Below are positions 1-9,245 of a DNA stretch of 64,000 nt, piece after piece; within the stretch, counting starts at the first letter, position 1, and every line of letters begins with the position of its first letter. The position numbers were made by a program, and so were the translations under genes. Origin of the DNA: Vibrio rarus (lineage in GTDB: Bacteria; Pseudomonadota; Gammaproteobacteria; Enterobacterales; Vibrionaceae); contig NZ_AP024900.1 of NCBI RefSeq assembly GCF_024347075.1, positions 1,240,001 to 1,304,000 on the forward strand. The letters run 5' to 3'. The notes under the pieces are model-generated. The model had not been told where the DNA came from. It did no database searches and was given only the letters and a program-made list of their open reading frames with translations.

Positions 1-517
1 AATTTTTGATTTTTTTATCGGATTCGTCATCTGGAGCGATAATAGGTAATTTTTCTAAAGCGCCTTCAATCCAGCCAGACAAGAAGGAGTTGACCCGCTT
101 GGTGACTTCAGAGGTGGGTGTGCCAGAACCGGCAAAGCTATTGCGAAACTTACCGGTGTGTTCGTTCATCTCTCTATAGACAACATCGAAAGCAAAGGCT
201 GCAAAAATTGCGCGATCCGCCTCGCCAATGAACTCTGCTCGCTTGAGTCCCTTATGGTTCAGAAGCACCGCTTCCACACCAAATTTGGTGTTGATACCGC
301 GAATGACTCGTAAGATATTGCTTCCCACGTTACTTGGCAGAAGGTGAGAAGATTGAGTTTTCCCCATTTTGATGAACTCAATATCGTCTTTTTCAAGGCC
401 ATATTTGAGCATAAGGTTGTGTGCCATCTTGATGGCGTTGGCAGCCTCGTTGACGTTGGCTGAATTACCTAACTCAAGGCATTTTGCTATTTTTTTCAAC
501 GCTTTTTGCTTGTTCAT
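1..517 (-). CDS. DUF2786 domain protein (3' end cut by window edge)
   Basis: The gene reads on the minus strand from an ATG at 517 and runs off the window edge with no stop, so 172 codons are visible. The start MNKQKALKKIAKCLELG, followed by NEAANAIKMAHNLMLKYGL, has the small helical pattern of DUF2786 proteins, a family of unknown function common in phages, plasmids and marine bacterial accessory regions. The rest is a mixed alpha/beta domain with conserved-looking Gly and aromatic residues. It is divergent from the downstream dehydrogenase gene. The family call is recognition only; no function is claimed. Confidence 0.75.
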   Translation of the reverse strand, partial: MNKQKALKKIAKCLELGNSANVNEAANAIKMAHNLMLKYGLEKDDIEFIKMGKTQSSHLLPSNVGSNILRVIRGINTKFGVEAVLLNHKGLKRAEFIGEADRAIFAAFAFDVVYREMNEHTGKFRNSFAGSGTPTSEVTKRVNSFLSGWIEGALEKLPIIAPDDESDKKIKN

Positions 518-631
518 ACATTCTCTGTGTGACCAAATGGGGGACACATTTTACTCCTTTTTTATGGATACCGAAACCCCAAATCATGACCATTGTTGTT
601 ATGGTTTTTATCGTTTGTTAAATCATGTACA

Positions 632-672
632 GTGTTAGGAAATCGAATGAATTAATTGATCACGCCTAACAC
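632..672. promoter_or_regulatory. Inverted repeat upstream of ydiJ
   Basis: Perfect 8-base arms GTGTTAGG (632-639) and CCTAACAC (665-672) flank 25 bases, just before the ydiJ start. A weak promoter-like pair lies upstream (TTGTTA near 596, TAAATC 17 bases on), so the dyad would fall near the transcription start, a place that suits a repressor. No regulator is identified. Confidence 0.3.
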
Positions 673-706
673 AATGGAGTAGTGCGTGATGATTGCAGGA
701 AGCATT

Positions 707-3700
707 ATGTTACCAAGACTTAGCCAAACCCCGTCTATGAACCCCACAGTTGCTCGTTATCTAAAACAACTAGCACAGCGCGGTTTTACAGGGGATATAG
801 AAACCCAATATGCCAGTCGTTTAGCGGTTGCTACAGATAACAGTGTTTACCAACAACTGCCTCAAGCAGTAGTGCATCCCAAAACACAGCACGACATAGA
901 GTTGCTGACTACGTTGGGAAATGAGCCGGAATTTCATGCTATCCGTTTTTCTCCGAGAGGTGGCGGTACGGGCACTAACGGACAGTCATTAACGGAACAT
1001 ATCGTGGTGGACCTTTCGCGACATATGAACCAACTGATTGAACTCAATTTAGAGCAAGGTTGGGTGAGGGTCGAAACGGGCATGGTAAAAGATCAGCTAA
1101 ATGATTTAGTCCGTGAACATGGCTACTTTTTCTCTCCAGAGTTGTCCACCAGTAACCGAGCAACTATTGGTGGCATGATCAATACCGATGCCTCGGGACA
1201 GGGATCATTGCGCTACGGTAAAACCTCGGATCATGTATTAGGACTTACAACTGTACTTGCTGATGGTTCAGTACTTGATACTGAACACTGGCAAGCGGTG
1301 AAAGGGGACACGTTTGCCGCTCGGGCCGTTCAACAAACCGAGCGTGTATGTCGAGAGTTTCGTCAGGCCATTGAAGAACGTTTTCCACCCTTGAATCGCT
1401 TCCTGACTGGCTACGATCTAAAAAATGCATTAACGGACGATGTGTTTTTACCTGAGCGGGTGCTATGTGGCTCTGAAGGTTCCCTAGGTTTTATTACGAA
1501 AGCTAAGCTCAATCTCACCAAAATTCCCAAAGCTCGCGTGTTAGTCAATGTAAAGTACGACAGTTTTGATTCGGCTCTTCGCTCGGCCCCTATGATGGTG
1601 GAAGCCAATGCAATGTCGGTGGAAACCATTGACTCTATTGTGCTTAATTTAGCCAAGCAAGATATTGTTTGGCATACCGTGAGTGATTTATTGACGGAAG
1701 TACCAGGGCAAGAACTGCTGGGAGTAAACCTTGTTGAGTACGCGGGAGATGATAGTGAGGAAATTAATGGTCAAGTTGATGCATTAACACAACGCCTTGA
1801 ACGTATGATGGCCAATGAGCAAGGTGGCATCATCGGTTATCAAATATGCACAGATTTAGCCAGTATTGGTAAAATTTATGCGATGCGCAAAAAAGCGGTT
1901 GGTTTACTGGGGGCAATCAAAGGCGCGGCCAAGCCGATAGCCTTTGCCGAAGATACTTGTGTGCCTCCTGAGAATTTAGCGGATTTTATTGTGGAATTTC
2001 GTGCTCTCCTTGATGAGCATCATCTGCGTTATGGCATGTTTGGCCATGTGGATGCGGGAGTCCTTCATGTCAGACCGGCCCTTGATATGTGCGATCCAAA
2101 ACAAGAAGCATTAATGCACCAAATATCCGATCAAGTTGTGGCTTTAGTGGCAAAATATGGCGGCTTGATGTGGGGAGAGCATGGCAAAGGTTTCCGCTCT
2201 GAATATGGACCTGAGTTTTTTGGTGAGCAGTTATTTGAGCAACTTCGGCATGTGAAAGGGGCTTTTGACCCACTCAATAAAATGAACCCAGGCAAAATAT
2301 GTACGCCAGTGGAGTCCAACGATGAATTGGTGAAAGTCTCCGGCGTTAAGCGGGCACATTTTGACCGTCAAATCCCTGTTACTGTGCGCGATAGCTTTAA
2401 TGGCGCTATGGAGTGTAATGGTAACGGGTTGTGCTTTAATTACGATGTGTCGTCGCCAATGTGTCCATCCATGAAGATTTTGGCTGATCGTCGCCATTCA
2501 CCAAAAGGTCGCGCGGGGATTGTTCGAGAATGGTTACGACAACTTTCTGAGCAAGGCGTTGACATACTGGATCTTGAAAGCCAAACCCTAAAGGGTGCTT
2601 TGTCCATAAAATCTATGCTCGACAGAGTGACCAACCGCTTTAATAAACGTCATCATTATGATTTTTCTCATGAGGTCTATGAGGCGATGCAGGGCTGTTT
2701 AGCGTGTAAAGCGTGTGCCACACAATGCCCTATTAAAGTGGATGTGCCTAATTTTAGAGCCCGTTTTTTAAATTTGTATCACACGCGCTATCAGCGTCCA
2801 ATGAAAGATTACTTTGTTGCTAACATTGAATCCTTGTTGCCATTAATGGCGTTATCGCCAAAATTAATTAATACCGTACTCGATGCACGTTGGGTGCAAT
2901 CTGTGTTGGCATCAACCATAGGTTATGTGGATGCTCCTTTGCTGTCTTCACCGACCTTAAAACAGCGTTTAAAAAGTCAGCATATTGATAAATATGACTA
3001 TCAAAAACTGGCTAAAATGAGCGATGAGCAAAAACAGCGCCACGTGATTATTGTTCAGGATCCGTTTACCAGTTATTACGATGCTAAAGTGGTAGATGAC
3101 TTTGTTGCGCTACTAATAAAACTGAATTATATTCCCGTTTTACTGCCTTTTAAACCCAATGGTAAAGCGCAGCACATCAAAGGTTTCTTGAAACAATTTA
3201 TGAGTACGGCGCAAAGTACGTCGCAGTTTTTAGCCCAAGTGGCTAAGTTAAACATACCTATGGTGGGGGTCGATCCTGCATTGGTGTTGTGTTACCGCGA
3301 TGAATACCGTGAAACGCTGAAAAAAGATTGCCCAGATTTTACGGTGAATACAGTACACGAATGGCTGCTACCTCAGTTAGAACACTTTCCAAGCAAAACG
3401 TTAAGTGATGATGAACCTTGGTATTTGCTGGCGCACTGTACTGAGAAAACCATGTTGCCGAATGCAGAAAAAGAGTGGGGGAGTATTTTCAATCACTTTG
3501 GCGCATCTCTTACCTGTGTCCCAGTGGGTTGCTGTGGTATGGCTGGAACGTTTGGCCATGAGGCAGATAAACTGCAGTGGTCTAAAGATATTTACGCACT
3601 CAGTTGGAAACCGAGCCTTGCGCGTTTACCTAAAGAGCGTTGTATGGTGACGGGTTACTCTTGCCGAAGTCAGGTGAAAAGACTGGAAGGGGTAGTCGCT

Positions 3701-3736
3701 AAACACCCATTACAAGCTTTGTTGCAGGTGCTATAA
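707..3736 (+). CDS. ydiJ: YdiJ-type FAD/4Fe-4S D-2-hydroxyglutarate dehydrogenase
   Basis: A long (about 1009 aa) flavin and iron-sulfur dehydrogenase matching E. coli YdiJ (1018 aa) throughout. YdiJ-type enzymes oxidise D-2-hydroxyglutarate to 2-oxoglutarate. The N-terminal half is an FAD-binding (PCMH-type) domain with PRGGGTGTNGQ and TSNRATIGGMINTDASGQGS. The middle is the FAD-linked oxidase C-terminal domain (YGMFGHVDAGVLHVRP). It is followed by a ferredoxin-like region with cysteine sets CNGNGLC and CLACKACATQCP, and a CCG-type C-terminal domain (VGCCGMAGTFGHE). The start at 707 matches the E. coli N-terminus (M-P-x-x-SQ-P) and has AGGA six bases upstream. In-frame ATG at 689 and GTG at 686 are alternatives. 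The gene stands alone and ends at a strong terminator. Confidence 0.93.
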   Translation: MLPRLSQTPSMNPTVARYLKQLAQRGFTGDIETQYASRLAVATDNSVYQQLPQAVVHPKTQHDIELLTTLGNEPEFHAIRFSPRGGGTGTNGQSLTEHIVVDLSRHMNQLIELNLEQGWVRVETGMVKDQLNDLVREHGYFFSPELSTSNRATIGGMINTDASGQGSLRYGKTSDHVLGLTTVLADGSVLDTEHWQAVKGDTFAARAVQQTERVCREFRQAIEERFPPLNRFLTGYDLKNALTDDVFLPERVLCGSEGSLGFITKAKLNLTKIPKARVLVNVKYDSFDSALRSAPMMVEANAMSVETIDSIVLNLAKQDIVWHTVSDLLTEVPGQELLGVNLVEYAGDDSEEINGQVDALTQRLERMMANEQGGIIGYQICTDLASIGKIYAMRKKAVGLLGAIKGAAKPIAFAEDTCVPPENLADFIVEFRALLDEHHLRYGMFGHVDAGVLHVRPALDMCDPKQEALMHQISDQVVALVAKYGGLMWGEHGKGFRSEYGPEFFGEQLFEQLRHVKGAFDPLNKMNPGKICTPVESNDELVKVSGVKRAHFDRQIPVTVRDSFNGAMECNGNGLCFNYDVSSPMCPSMKILADRRHSPKGRAGIVREWLRQLSEQGVDILDLESQTLKGALSIKSMLDRVTNRFNKRHHYDFSHEVYEAMQGCLACKACATQCPIKVDVPNFRARFLNLYHTRYQRPMKDYFVANIESLLPLMALSPKLINTVLDARWVQSVLASTIGYVDAPLLSSPTLKQRLKSQHIDKYDYQKLAKMSDEQKQRHVIIVQDPFTSYYDAKVVDDFVALLIKLNYIPVLLPFKPNGKAQHIKGFLKQFMSTAQSTSQFLAQVAKLNIPMVGVDPALVLCYRDEYRETLKKDCPDFTVNTVHEWLLPQLEHFPSKTLSDDEPWYLLAHCTEKTMLPNAEKEWGSIFNHFGASLTCVPVGCCGMAGTFGHEADKLQWSKDIYALSWKPSLARLPKERCMVTGYSCRSQVKRLEGVVAKHPLQALLQVL

Positions 3737-3740
3737 AGCA

Positions 3741-3773
3741 AAAAAAGCGAGGTGATATCACCTCGCTTTTTTA
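3741..3773 (+). terminator. Rho-independent terminator after ydiJ
   Basis: GCGAGGTGA and TCACCTCGC pair around a two-base centre, preceded by an A-run and followed by a T-run. The symmetry lets it serve both ydiJ and the convergent DUF3581 gene. Confidence 0.9.
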
Positions 3774-3844
3774 TTAATAACGTGTATTAATTCTTTACAG
3801 TATGATACTTATTGATTAGTGGCTTTTTAATCAATAACTTACAT

Positions 3845-4552
3845 CTATTTGTTGAAGTTGTTTTTAGCCGCGTTAAATTTATCAACATAAGCCATCATGT
3901 CTTCTTCTACCCATGGGATAAGCCCACTGGCAATCATTCTTTTTGTACCGCGACCGATCACTTGACCTTCACCGGTAAACTCAAAGTTGAGTGTAACCAC
4001 GCCTCGTTTACCCGTTACATCAAATGTGGCACTCGTTAATGCCACTGTCGGCTGCGTAATATCAAACCGTGAAAACTCTAATTTCATGCTTTCATAGATG
4101 ATAAGAGGACGCTTGGTGTTGAACATCATTTGCTCTTGTTCCATCAAAGGCACCATGATGTGAGGGAAATTCATGCCAGAAAACTTGGCATAGCCACGAA
4201 TAACATTCTCAATAAGCTCACTATTTTTGCAGTTTTCACCGTTGCGTTGCAGGCTGAGATATTGCTTTTCTTTAGTATCGACTACTGCGCTAGCTTCATC
4301 GCTTTCATGGCTAATATTGAGCTTTACGTTGTCTCCGACCATACCAGAGAAACTAAACTCCATGTTGTGGCTAATACCTTCTTTTTGCAGTAAAACCGCG
4401 AACAAAAGGTCGCCAGGAACGCAAAAGCGTTTGTGATCTTCATCGTGAATAGGATTAAAGTCACCGGCAATACCTTTAGCAAAATTGCTTGCTTGCTGGC
4501 GAGTAAAATAAAACGATAGACCGTCATTTATGAAGTAAGGGGATAAGAACAT
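3845..4552 (-). CDS. DUF3581 family protein
   Basis: A protein of about 235 aa recognised as the DUF3581 family found in Vibrio and relatives. The N-terminal part (FTRQQASNFAKGIAGDFNPIHDED) resembles the hot-dog/MaoC-like dehydratase signature with the D-F-N-P-I-H motif. Binding of an acyl-type ligand is therefore possible but not shown. The start at 4552 (MFLSPYF) fits the family N-terminus; an upstream TTG at 4603 would add 17 residues with no homology that I recognise. No clear ribosome binding site is seen before either. It converges on ydiJ and is divergent from thrS. Confidence 0.8.
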   Translation of the reverse strand: MFLSPYFINDGLSFYFTRQQASNFAKGIAGDFNPIHDEDHKRFCVPGDLLFAVLLQKEGISHNMEFSFSGMVGDNVKLNISHESDEASAVVDTKEKQYLSLQRNGENCKNSELIENVIRGYAKFSGMNFPHIMVPLMEQEQMMFNTKRPLIIYESMKLEFSRFDITQPTVALTSATFDVTGKRGVVTLNFEFTGEGQVIGRGTKRMIASGLIPWVEEDMMAYVDKFNAAKNNFNK

Positions 4553-4661
4553 AATTATGCGTAAAGTCTTTGTTATTACCTGATATTGGTCGAAGTATAC
4601 CAAAGAGGCAGGATTGAATGGTCTATCCAGTGTGTAACGGACATTTTGACAGTGTAACTAG

Positions 4662-4686
4662 ACGTATCTGTGCGGTGCACAGACGT
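4662..4686. promoter_or_regulatory. Inverted repeat between the DUF3581 gene and thrS
   Basis: TCTGTGC (4667-4673) pairs with GCACAGA (4677-4683) around three bases, with a few more outer pairs after a bulge. It lies in the 353-base gap that otherwise holds the thrS promoter and leader. It could be an operator or an RNA stem; nothing decides between them. Confidence 0.3.
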
Positions 4687-4725
4687 GCTTTTCCCATGGG
4701 GCTGTTTATTATGATTTAGGGGATA

Positions 4726-4753
4726 TTGTTATTTAGAGGATATTGGTTACAAT
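4726..4753 (+). promoter_or_regulatory. Candidate sigma70 promoter for the thrS operon
   Basis: TTGTTA (4726-4731), a 16-base spacer and TACAAT (4748-4753) lie about 150 bases before the thrS start. That leaves a leader long enough for the autoregulatory operator known upstream of E. coli thrS, although I did not trace the tRNA-like stem. Confidence 0.45.
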
Positions 4754-4905
4754 ATACGGCTTGCTGTTAAGTAACCTCATTCACATCCAGTACTTGTGTA
4801 GGATTTATCAGCATCTCTTCGGCTCTTGTTTTCTTGGCATTGAATACAAGAATTTACTTAAACAAGTGTTGCTTCGTATGTAACACCACTGGAATAGGAC
4901 TTAAA

Positions 4906-6834
4906 ATGCCTGTAATTACTCTTCCTGACGGCAGTCAGCGTCAATTTGACAACCCTGTATCAACTCTTGATGTCGCCGCTTCTATCGGCCCAGGTCTTGC
5001 TAAAGCAACCATAGCTGGACGCGTGAATGGCGAACGTTTTGATGCTTGTGATCTGATTGAACAAGATGCAAGCCTTGAAATAATCACCGCAAAAGATGCC
5101 GTCGATGGCTTAGAAATTGTGCGCCACTCATGTGCTCACCTTCTTGGTCATGCAATTAAGCAGCTTTACCCTGAAGCTAAAATGGCGATTGGCCCAACTA
5201 TCGATAACGGTTTTTACTACGACATCGATATGGAGCACCATCTTACGCAAGAAGATTTAGATAAAATCGAAAAGCGTATGAAAGAGTTGGCTAAAACAAA
5301 ATATCAAGTTGTTAAAAAGAAAGTCAGCTGGCAGGAAGCTCGTGATGCTTTTGAAGCACGCGGAGAAACCTACAAGATTGAAATCTTGGATGAGAACGTT
5401 GCACGAGACGACCGTCCAGGCCTATATCACCATGAAGAATACGTCGACATGTGTCGTGGTCCACACGTACCGCACATGGGCTTTTGTCAGCACTTTACGC
5501 TATTGAATGTAGCCGGTGCCTACTGGCGTGGTAATAGTGATAACAAAATGCTGCAACGTATCTACGGCACAGCATTTCACGATAAGAAAGCACTGAAAGC
5601 GCATTTAACGCGTCTTGAAGAAGCGGCGAAGCGTGACCACCGTAAAATTGGTAAGCACTTGGACTTGTTCCACATGCAGCAAGAAGCACCGGGTATGGTG
5701 TTCTGGCATCACAATGGTTGGTCTATTTTCCGTGATCTAGAGAAATTTGTTCGTGAAAAACTGACCGAATACGATTACCAAGAAGTAAAAGGTCCTCTTA
5801 TGATGGACCGTGTGCTTTGGGAACGTTCTGGTCACTGGGACAAATACGCAGATGCCATGTTTACCACAAGCTCTGAGAACCGTGAATACGCTATCAAGCC
5901 AATGAACTGTCCAGGGCATGTTCAGATCTTTAATCAAGGTTTGAAATCTTACCGTGATTTACCGCTGCGTATGGCAGAGTTCGGTTCATGTCACCGTAAC
6001 GAACCATCAGGCGCATTACACGGCATTATGCGTGTACGTGGCTTTACTCAAGATGATGCTCATATCTTCTGTATGGAAAGCCAAATTCAAGATGAAGTGA
6101 TTAGCTGCATCAAGATGGTGTACGATACATACCAAACCTTTGGTTTTGACAACATCGTAGTGAAACTGTCTACTCGCCCTGAAAAGCGTGTTGGTTCTGA
6201 TGAAATCTGGGATGAATCAGAGAAAGCACTAGAGCAAGCACTTCAATCTATGGACATCGCATACGAGATCCAAGAGGGTGAAGGTGCGTTCTACGGACCG
6301 AAAATTGAATTTACTTTGTATGATTGTCTGGATCGTGCGTGGCAATGTGGTACAGTGCAACTCGATTTCAACTTACCGGGTCGTTTAGGCGCAACTTACG
6401 TCGGTGAAAACAACGAACGTTCCGTTCCTGTTATGATTCACCGTGCGATTTTGGGTTCATTAGAACGATTCATCGGTATTCTTATTGAAGAATACGCTGG
6501 GTTCTTCCCAACGTGGTTGGCACCGGAACAAGCGGTAATTTTGAATATTACGGACAAACAGTCAGAATATGTTCAAGAAATCGCACAAAAAATGCAAAAA
6601 AGTGGAATTAGAGCCAAAGCGGACTTGAGAAATGAGAAGATTGGCTTTAAAATCCGCGAACACACTTTAAAACGTGTACCGTACATGTTGGTGGTTGGTG
6701 ACCAAGAAATGGAAGCTGGCGAAATCGCAGTACGTACTCGAAAGGGCAAGGACCTAGGCAAGTTCAAAGTGGATGATTTTATCTCATACATCCAAGCCGA
6801 GGTTTCAAGCCGTAAGCTCAATCTGGAGGAATAA
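4906..6834 (+). CDS. thrS: Threonyl-tRNA synthetase
   Basis: 642 aa, the same length as E. coli ThrS. Domains in order are the N-terminal TGS domain (from [11 protein letters not shown]), the editing domain with [10 protein letters not shown] near residue 73, the class II catalytic core with motif 2 ([15 protein letters not shown]) and motif 3 ([10 protein letters not shown]), and the C-terminal anticodon-binding domain. It charges tRNA-Thr in the cytoplasm. The start at 4906 has AGGAC at good spacing and begins exactly where the TGS domain begins; a longer in-frame reading from 4834 adds 24 residues with no homology. It is the first gene of thrS-infC-rpmI-rplT, and its last codons carry the ribosome binding site of infC. 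Confidence 0.97.
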   Translation: MPVITLPDGSQRQFDNPVSTLDVAASIGPGLAKATIAGRVNGERFDACDLIEQDASLEIITAKDAVDGLEIVRHSCAHLLGHAIKQLYPEAKMAIGPTIDNGFYYDIDMEHHLTQEDLDKIEKRMKELAKTKYQVVKKKVSWQEARDAFEARGETYKIEILDENVARDDRPGLYHHEEYVDMCRGPHVPHMGFCQHFTLLNVAGAYWRGNSDNKMLQRIYGTAFHDKKALKAHLTRLEEAAKRDHRKIGKHLDLFHMQQEAPGMVFWHHNGWSIFRDLEKFVREKLTEYDYQEVKGPLMMDRVLWERSGHWDKYADAMFTTSSENREYAIKPMNCPGHVQIFNQGLKSYRDLPLRMAEFGSCHRNEPSGALHGIMRVRGFTQDDAHIFCMESQIQDEVISCIKMVYDTYQTFGFDNIVVKLSTRPEKRVGSDEIWDESEKALEQALQSMDIAYEIQEGEGAFYGPKIEFTLYDCLDRAWQCGTVQLDFNLPGRLGATYVGENNERSVPVMIHRAILGSLERFIGILIEEYAGFFPTWLAPEQAVILNITDKQSEYVQEIAQKMQKSGIRAKADLRNEKIGFKIREHTLKRVPYMLVVGDQEMEAGEIAVRTRKGKDLGKFKVDDFISYIQAEVSSRKLNLEE

Positions 6835-6837
6835 GCT

Positions 6838-7392
6838 ATTAAAGGCGGAAGACGTGGTCAACAACAACCGGCCAAACAAAACCAGCACCGTTTAAACGGT
6901 GAAATTCGAAGCGTACGTGAAGTTCGCTTAACAGGCGCTGACGGTGAGCCAGTTGGTATCGTTTCTTATCAAGAAGCGCAAACTGCAGCAGACGAAGCTG
7001 GTATGGATCTCGTAGAGATCAGCCCTAACGCCGAGCCACCAGTTTGTCGTGTGATGGACTATGGCAAGTTCCTCTTTGAAAAGAGCAAGGCTCTTAAAGA
7101 GCAGAAGAAGAAGCAAAAACAGATTCAGATTAAGGAAATAAAATTCCGACCTGGAACTGATATTGGAGACTATCAGGTAAAACTACGCAACCTGACCGGT
7201 TTCCTTGAAGACGGCAACAAAGTGAAGGTAACAATTCGCTTCCGTGGCCGCGAAATGGCTCACCAAAACATCGGTGTTGACGTTCTAAATCGTTTGAAAG
7301 CAGATACTGAAGAATTTGCAGTAGTTGAATCTTTCCCATCGAGAATAGAAGGTCGCCAGATGATAATGGTGTTAGCCCCTAAGAAGAAGTAA
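6838..7392 (+). CDS. infC: Translation initiation factor IF-3, AUU start
   Basis: Reading begins at an ATT codon at 6838-6840, three bases after the thrS stop, with GGAGGA inside the end of thrS as ribosome binding site. It gives 184 aa starting (M)KGGRRGQQQ and including [17 protein letters not shown] and FRGREMAHQ, the IF-3 N- and C-terminal domains. The first ATG-started in-frame reading (7003) would lose the N-terminal domain. The AUU start is the classic device by which IF-3, which rejects non-standard start codons, limits its own synthesis; conservation here implies the same feedback. IF-3 binds the 30S subunit and checks initiator tRNA pairing. Confidence 0.95.
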   Translation: MKGGRRGQQQPAKQNQHRLNGEIRSVREVRLTGADGEPVGIVSYQEAQTAADEAGMDLVEISPNAEPPVCRVMDYGKFLFEKSKALKEQKKKQKQIQIKEIKFRPGTDIGDYQVKLRNLTGFLEDGNKVKVTIRFRGREMAHQNIGVDVLNRLKADTEEFAVVESFPSRIEGRQMIMVLAPKKK

Positions 7393-7495
7393 TTAACGGC
7401 CTGCAAGTAATTGAACCTTGCTGCTTTAAGTGGCAGGGTTTTATTCGCCCTAATTACTATGTTATTAACAACTCAACAATGCGGAGTTATTCATC
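7393..7495 (+). promoter_or_regulatory. infC-rpmI spacer, probable L20 autoregulatory leader
   Basis: The 103-base gap holds a stem candidate around 7421-7440 (CCTTGCTGC against GTGGCAGGG) followed by T residues. In E. coli, L20 represses rpmI-rplT translation by binding a pseudoknot formed from this spacer and upstream infC sequence. The position is right; the pseudoknot was not demonstrated. Confidence 0.35.
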
Positions 7496-7690
7496 ATGCC
7501 TAAGATGAAAAACAACAAAGGTGCAACTAAGCGTTTTAAGAAAACTGCTGGTGGTATCAAATTTAAGCACGCTGGTAAACGTCACATCTTGACTAAGCGT
7601 ACTACTAAGAATAAACGTCAACTACGTCCAAACGCAATTCTTCCTAAATGTGAAGTAGCTCGCGTTTTACGTATGATGCCATACGCTTAA
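7496..7690 (+). CDS. rpmI: 50S ribosomal protein L35
   Basis: 64 aa and very basic, beginning [20 protein letters not shown], with the [17 protein letters not shown] stretch typical of L35. It is preceded by GCGGAG and sits between infC and rplT in the standard order. It is a structural protein of the large subunit, and its translation is expected to be coupled to rplT and repressed by L20. Confidence 0.97.
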   Translation: MPKMKNNKGATKRFKKTAGGIKFKHAGKRHILTKRTTKNKRQLRPNAILPKCEVARVLRMMPYA

Positions 7691-7732
7691 TTCTTTTTAG
7701 TTATTTAATTCGTTTAGTTTAGGAGAGACATA

Positions 7733-8086
7733 ATGCCTCGCGTAAAACGTGGTGTACAAGCTCGTGCACGTCATAAGAAAGTTCTAAAACAAGCTAAAGG
7801 TTACTATGGAGCACGTTCACGTGTATTCCGCGTAGCTTTCCAAGCAATTACTAAAGCTGGTCAATACGCATACCGTGACCGTCGCAATAAAAAGCGTCAG
7901 TTCCGTCAACTATGGATCGCTCGTATCAATGCTGCATCTCGTCAAAATGGTCTATCTTACAGCCGTTTCATCAATGGCCTTAAGAAAGCATCTATCGAGA
8001 TTGACCGTAAAATCCTTGCGGATATCGCGGTATTCGACAAAGCTGCATTTGCAGTTCTAGTTGAAAAAGCAAAAGCTGCTCTATAA
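7733..8086 (+). CDS. rplT: 50S ribosomal protein L20
   Basis: 117 aa, beginning [20 protein letters not shown], with the family motif [15 protein letters not shown] and the globular C-terminal domain ([21 protein letters not shown]). It is needed for early assembly of the 50S subunit and acts as translational repressor of rpmI-rplT. AGGAGAG precedes the ATG. It is the last gene of the operon here: pheST lies 2.6 kb further on, behind a terminator and two unrelated genes. Confidence 0.97.
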   Translation: MPRVKRGVQARARHKKVLKQAKGYYGARSRVFRVAFQAITKAGQYAYRDRRNKKRQFRQLWIARINAASRQNGLSYSRFINGLKKASIEIDRKILADIAVFDKAAFAVLVEKAKAAL

Positions 8087-8110
8087 TTTAGAACGTTAAA
8101 GCTTATCTTT

Positions 8111-8137
8111 AAAGGAGACCTTAGGGTCTCCTTTTTT
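8111..8137 (+). terminator. Terminator after rplT
   Basis: AAAGGAGACC and GGTCTCCTTT pair around TTAG, followed by a T-run. It closes the thrS-rplT operon and separates it from the following minus-strand gene. Confidence 0.9.
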
Positions 8138-8163
8138 ATTGCTCATTATATAATTGTTAGGAG

Positions 8164-8646
8164 CTAGAGTTTTTTCAGCATCCAAACATCACACCTATTG
8201 TGAACAGTATCTTCTAATGGCTCTAGCAAATGCGTAAAACCAAGTTTTTCATACAGTTTTATGGCCGATGTCATATTAGAAAGAGTATCTAGATAGCACT
8301 CACTAAAGCCCTGTGTTTTGGCAAAACTGAGGCAATACGTGCTAAGTTTTTCCCCTAAACCCAAGCCTCTTGCCCCTTTGGTTAAGAATAGTTTTTTAAG
8401 CTCACAGGTAGTACTGCCTTTAGTAAACGGCGCAACCCCACAACCACCAATGACAACCCCATCTTTAAGCGCAATAAAGTAACAACTTTGATTTTGCTCA
8501 GTATAGAAAGCGCTCATATTATTAACCTCAGGGTCGGAGGGGCCATAACCTTCACCCACAGCGCCAAATTCAGCCCCTACAGATTTGATGATATTTCTAA
8601 TATCAGCATCAAATTGAGGCTGGATAGGCATGATCTCAACTGACAT
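8164..8646 (-). CDS. GNAT family N-acetyltransferase
   Basis: 160 aa. The acetyl-CoA-binding stretch KKLFLTKGARGLGLGEKL (pattern R-G-x-G-x-G/A) is followed by the typical end YLDTLSNMTSAIKLYEKLGF, so this is a GNAT acetyltransferase of unknown substrate. The start at 8646 is chosen because GGAG lies seven bases before it; a longer frame to 8733 adds 29 residues with no GNAT similarity and runs into a repeat copy. It lies between rplT and pheS, which are one cluster in many gammaproteobacteria, so it looks like an inserted accessory gene. Confidence 0.85.
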   Translation of the reverse strand: MSVEIMPIQPQFDADIRNIIKSVGAEFGAVGEGYGPSDPEVNNMSAFYTEQNQSCYFIALKDGVVIGGCGVAPFTKGSTTCELKKLFLTKGARGLGLGEKLSTYCLSFAKTQGFSECYLDTLSNMTSAIKLYEKLGFTHLLEPLEDTVHNRCDVWMLKKL

Positions 8647-8725
8647 ACAAGACTCCGAATAAAAACCAAAACGAAAATTAAAGACAGAATACCACCACCA
8701 CAAAACCTTACTAGCCAATTTAATT

Positions 8726-9222
8726 GTGGACACCCATAGTTAATCCCCCTCCATAGAATTTAATATGGACACCCATAGTTAATCGATCAGCGCCTAATTC
8801 ATCCATGAGGCGATATAAATAGCGATTGAAGTTCAAAAAGTAAATTTAGACACCCAAATTTATCCACAACCAATCAAAGAGGGCATAGGAACAGAGAACA
8901 GCAATGACTTTCTAGAAGTATCTGAATTTGAAGGAATTAATTATTGTTACTTTAATTGAAAAATCAAGACACCCATAAATAACTACCATCATCACTAAAG
9001 GGTGATATAGAAAAAGTAGACAGAATGAGAACCTGGAAGTGACTGACATTTAAAATGTGTCAATTATGGTTACAGCAAAAATTAATGATGGGTGTCCACT
9101 TAAAAAAGGCTTAAAAAGTACTCACATAATTTATGTAGGTAGAAGGGGATTGATGAACAAAACGGGAGAATAGGGGGCTATTAACTACAGCACGAGATCA
9201 ATCTAACTATGGGTGTCTTGAT
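8726..9222. repeat. Nest of six GACACCCA/TGGGTGTC repeats
   Basis: The 599 bases between the GNAT and PQQ genes hold no gene I can support. Six copies of a short motif are present: four in one orientation (GACACCCATAGTTAA-type near 8727, 8765, 8848 and 8967) and two inverted (near 9083 and 9205). The shared core read in the other sense is about TTAACTATGGGTGTCCATAT. The outer bases vary, so the copies have diverged. They resemble the motifs that flank the transposase gene at 16.2-17.2 kb and are probably non-autonomous remnants moved by that kind of enzyme. Confidence 0.75.
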
Positions 9223-9245
9223 ATTAGCGCGCGAGATAAACGATT

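Noticed and set aside
369..638. 89-codon plus-strand frame at the left end
   Set aside because: It is antisense to the DUF2786 gene and shows no protein-like features.
4834..4905. 24-residue N-terminal extension of ThrS
   Set aside because: The TGS domain begins exactly at 4906 with a good ribosome binding site, and the extension lies in the regulatory leader.
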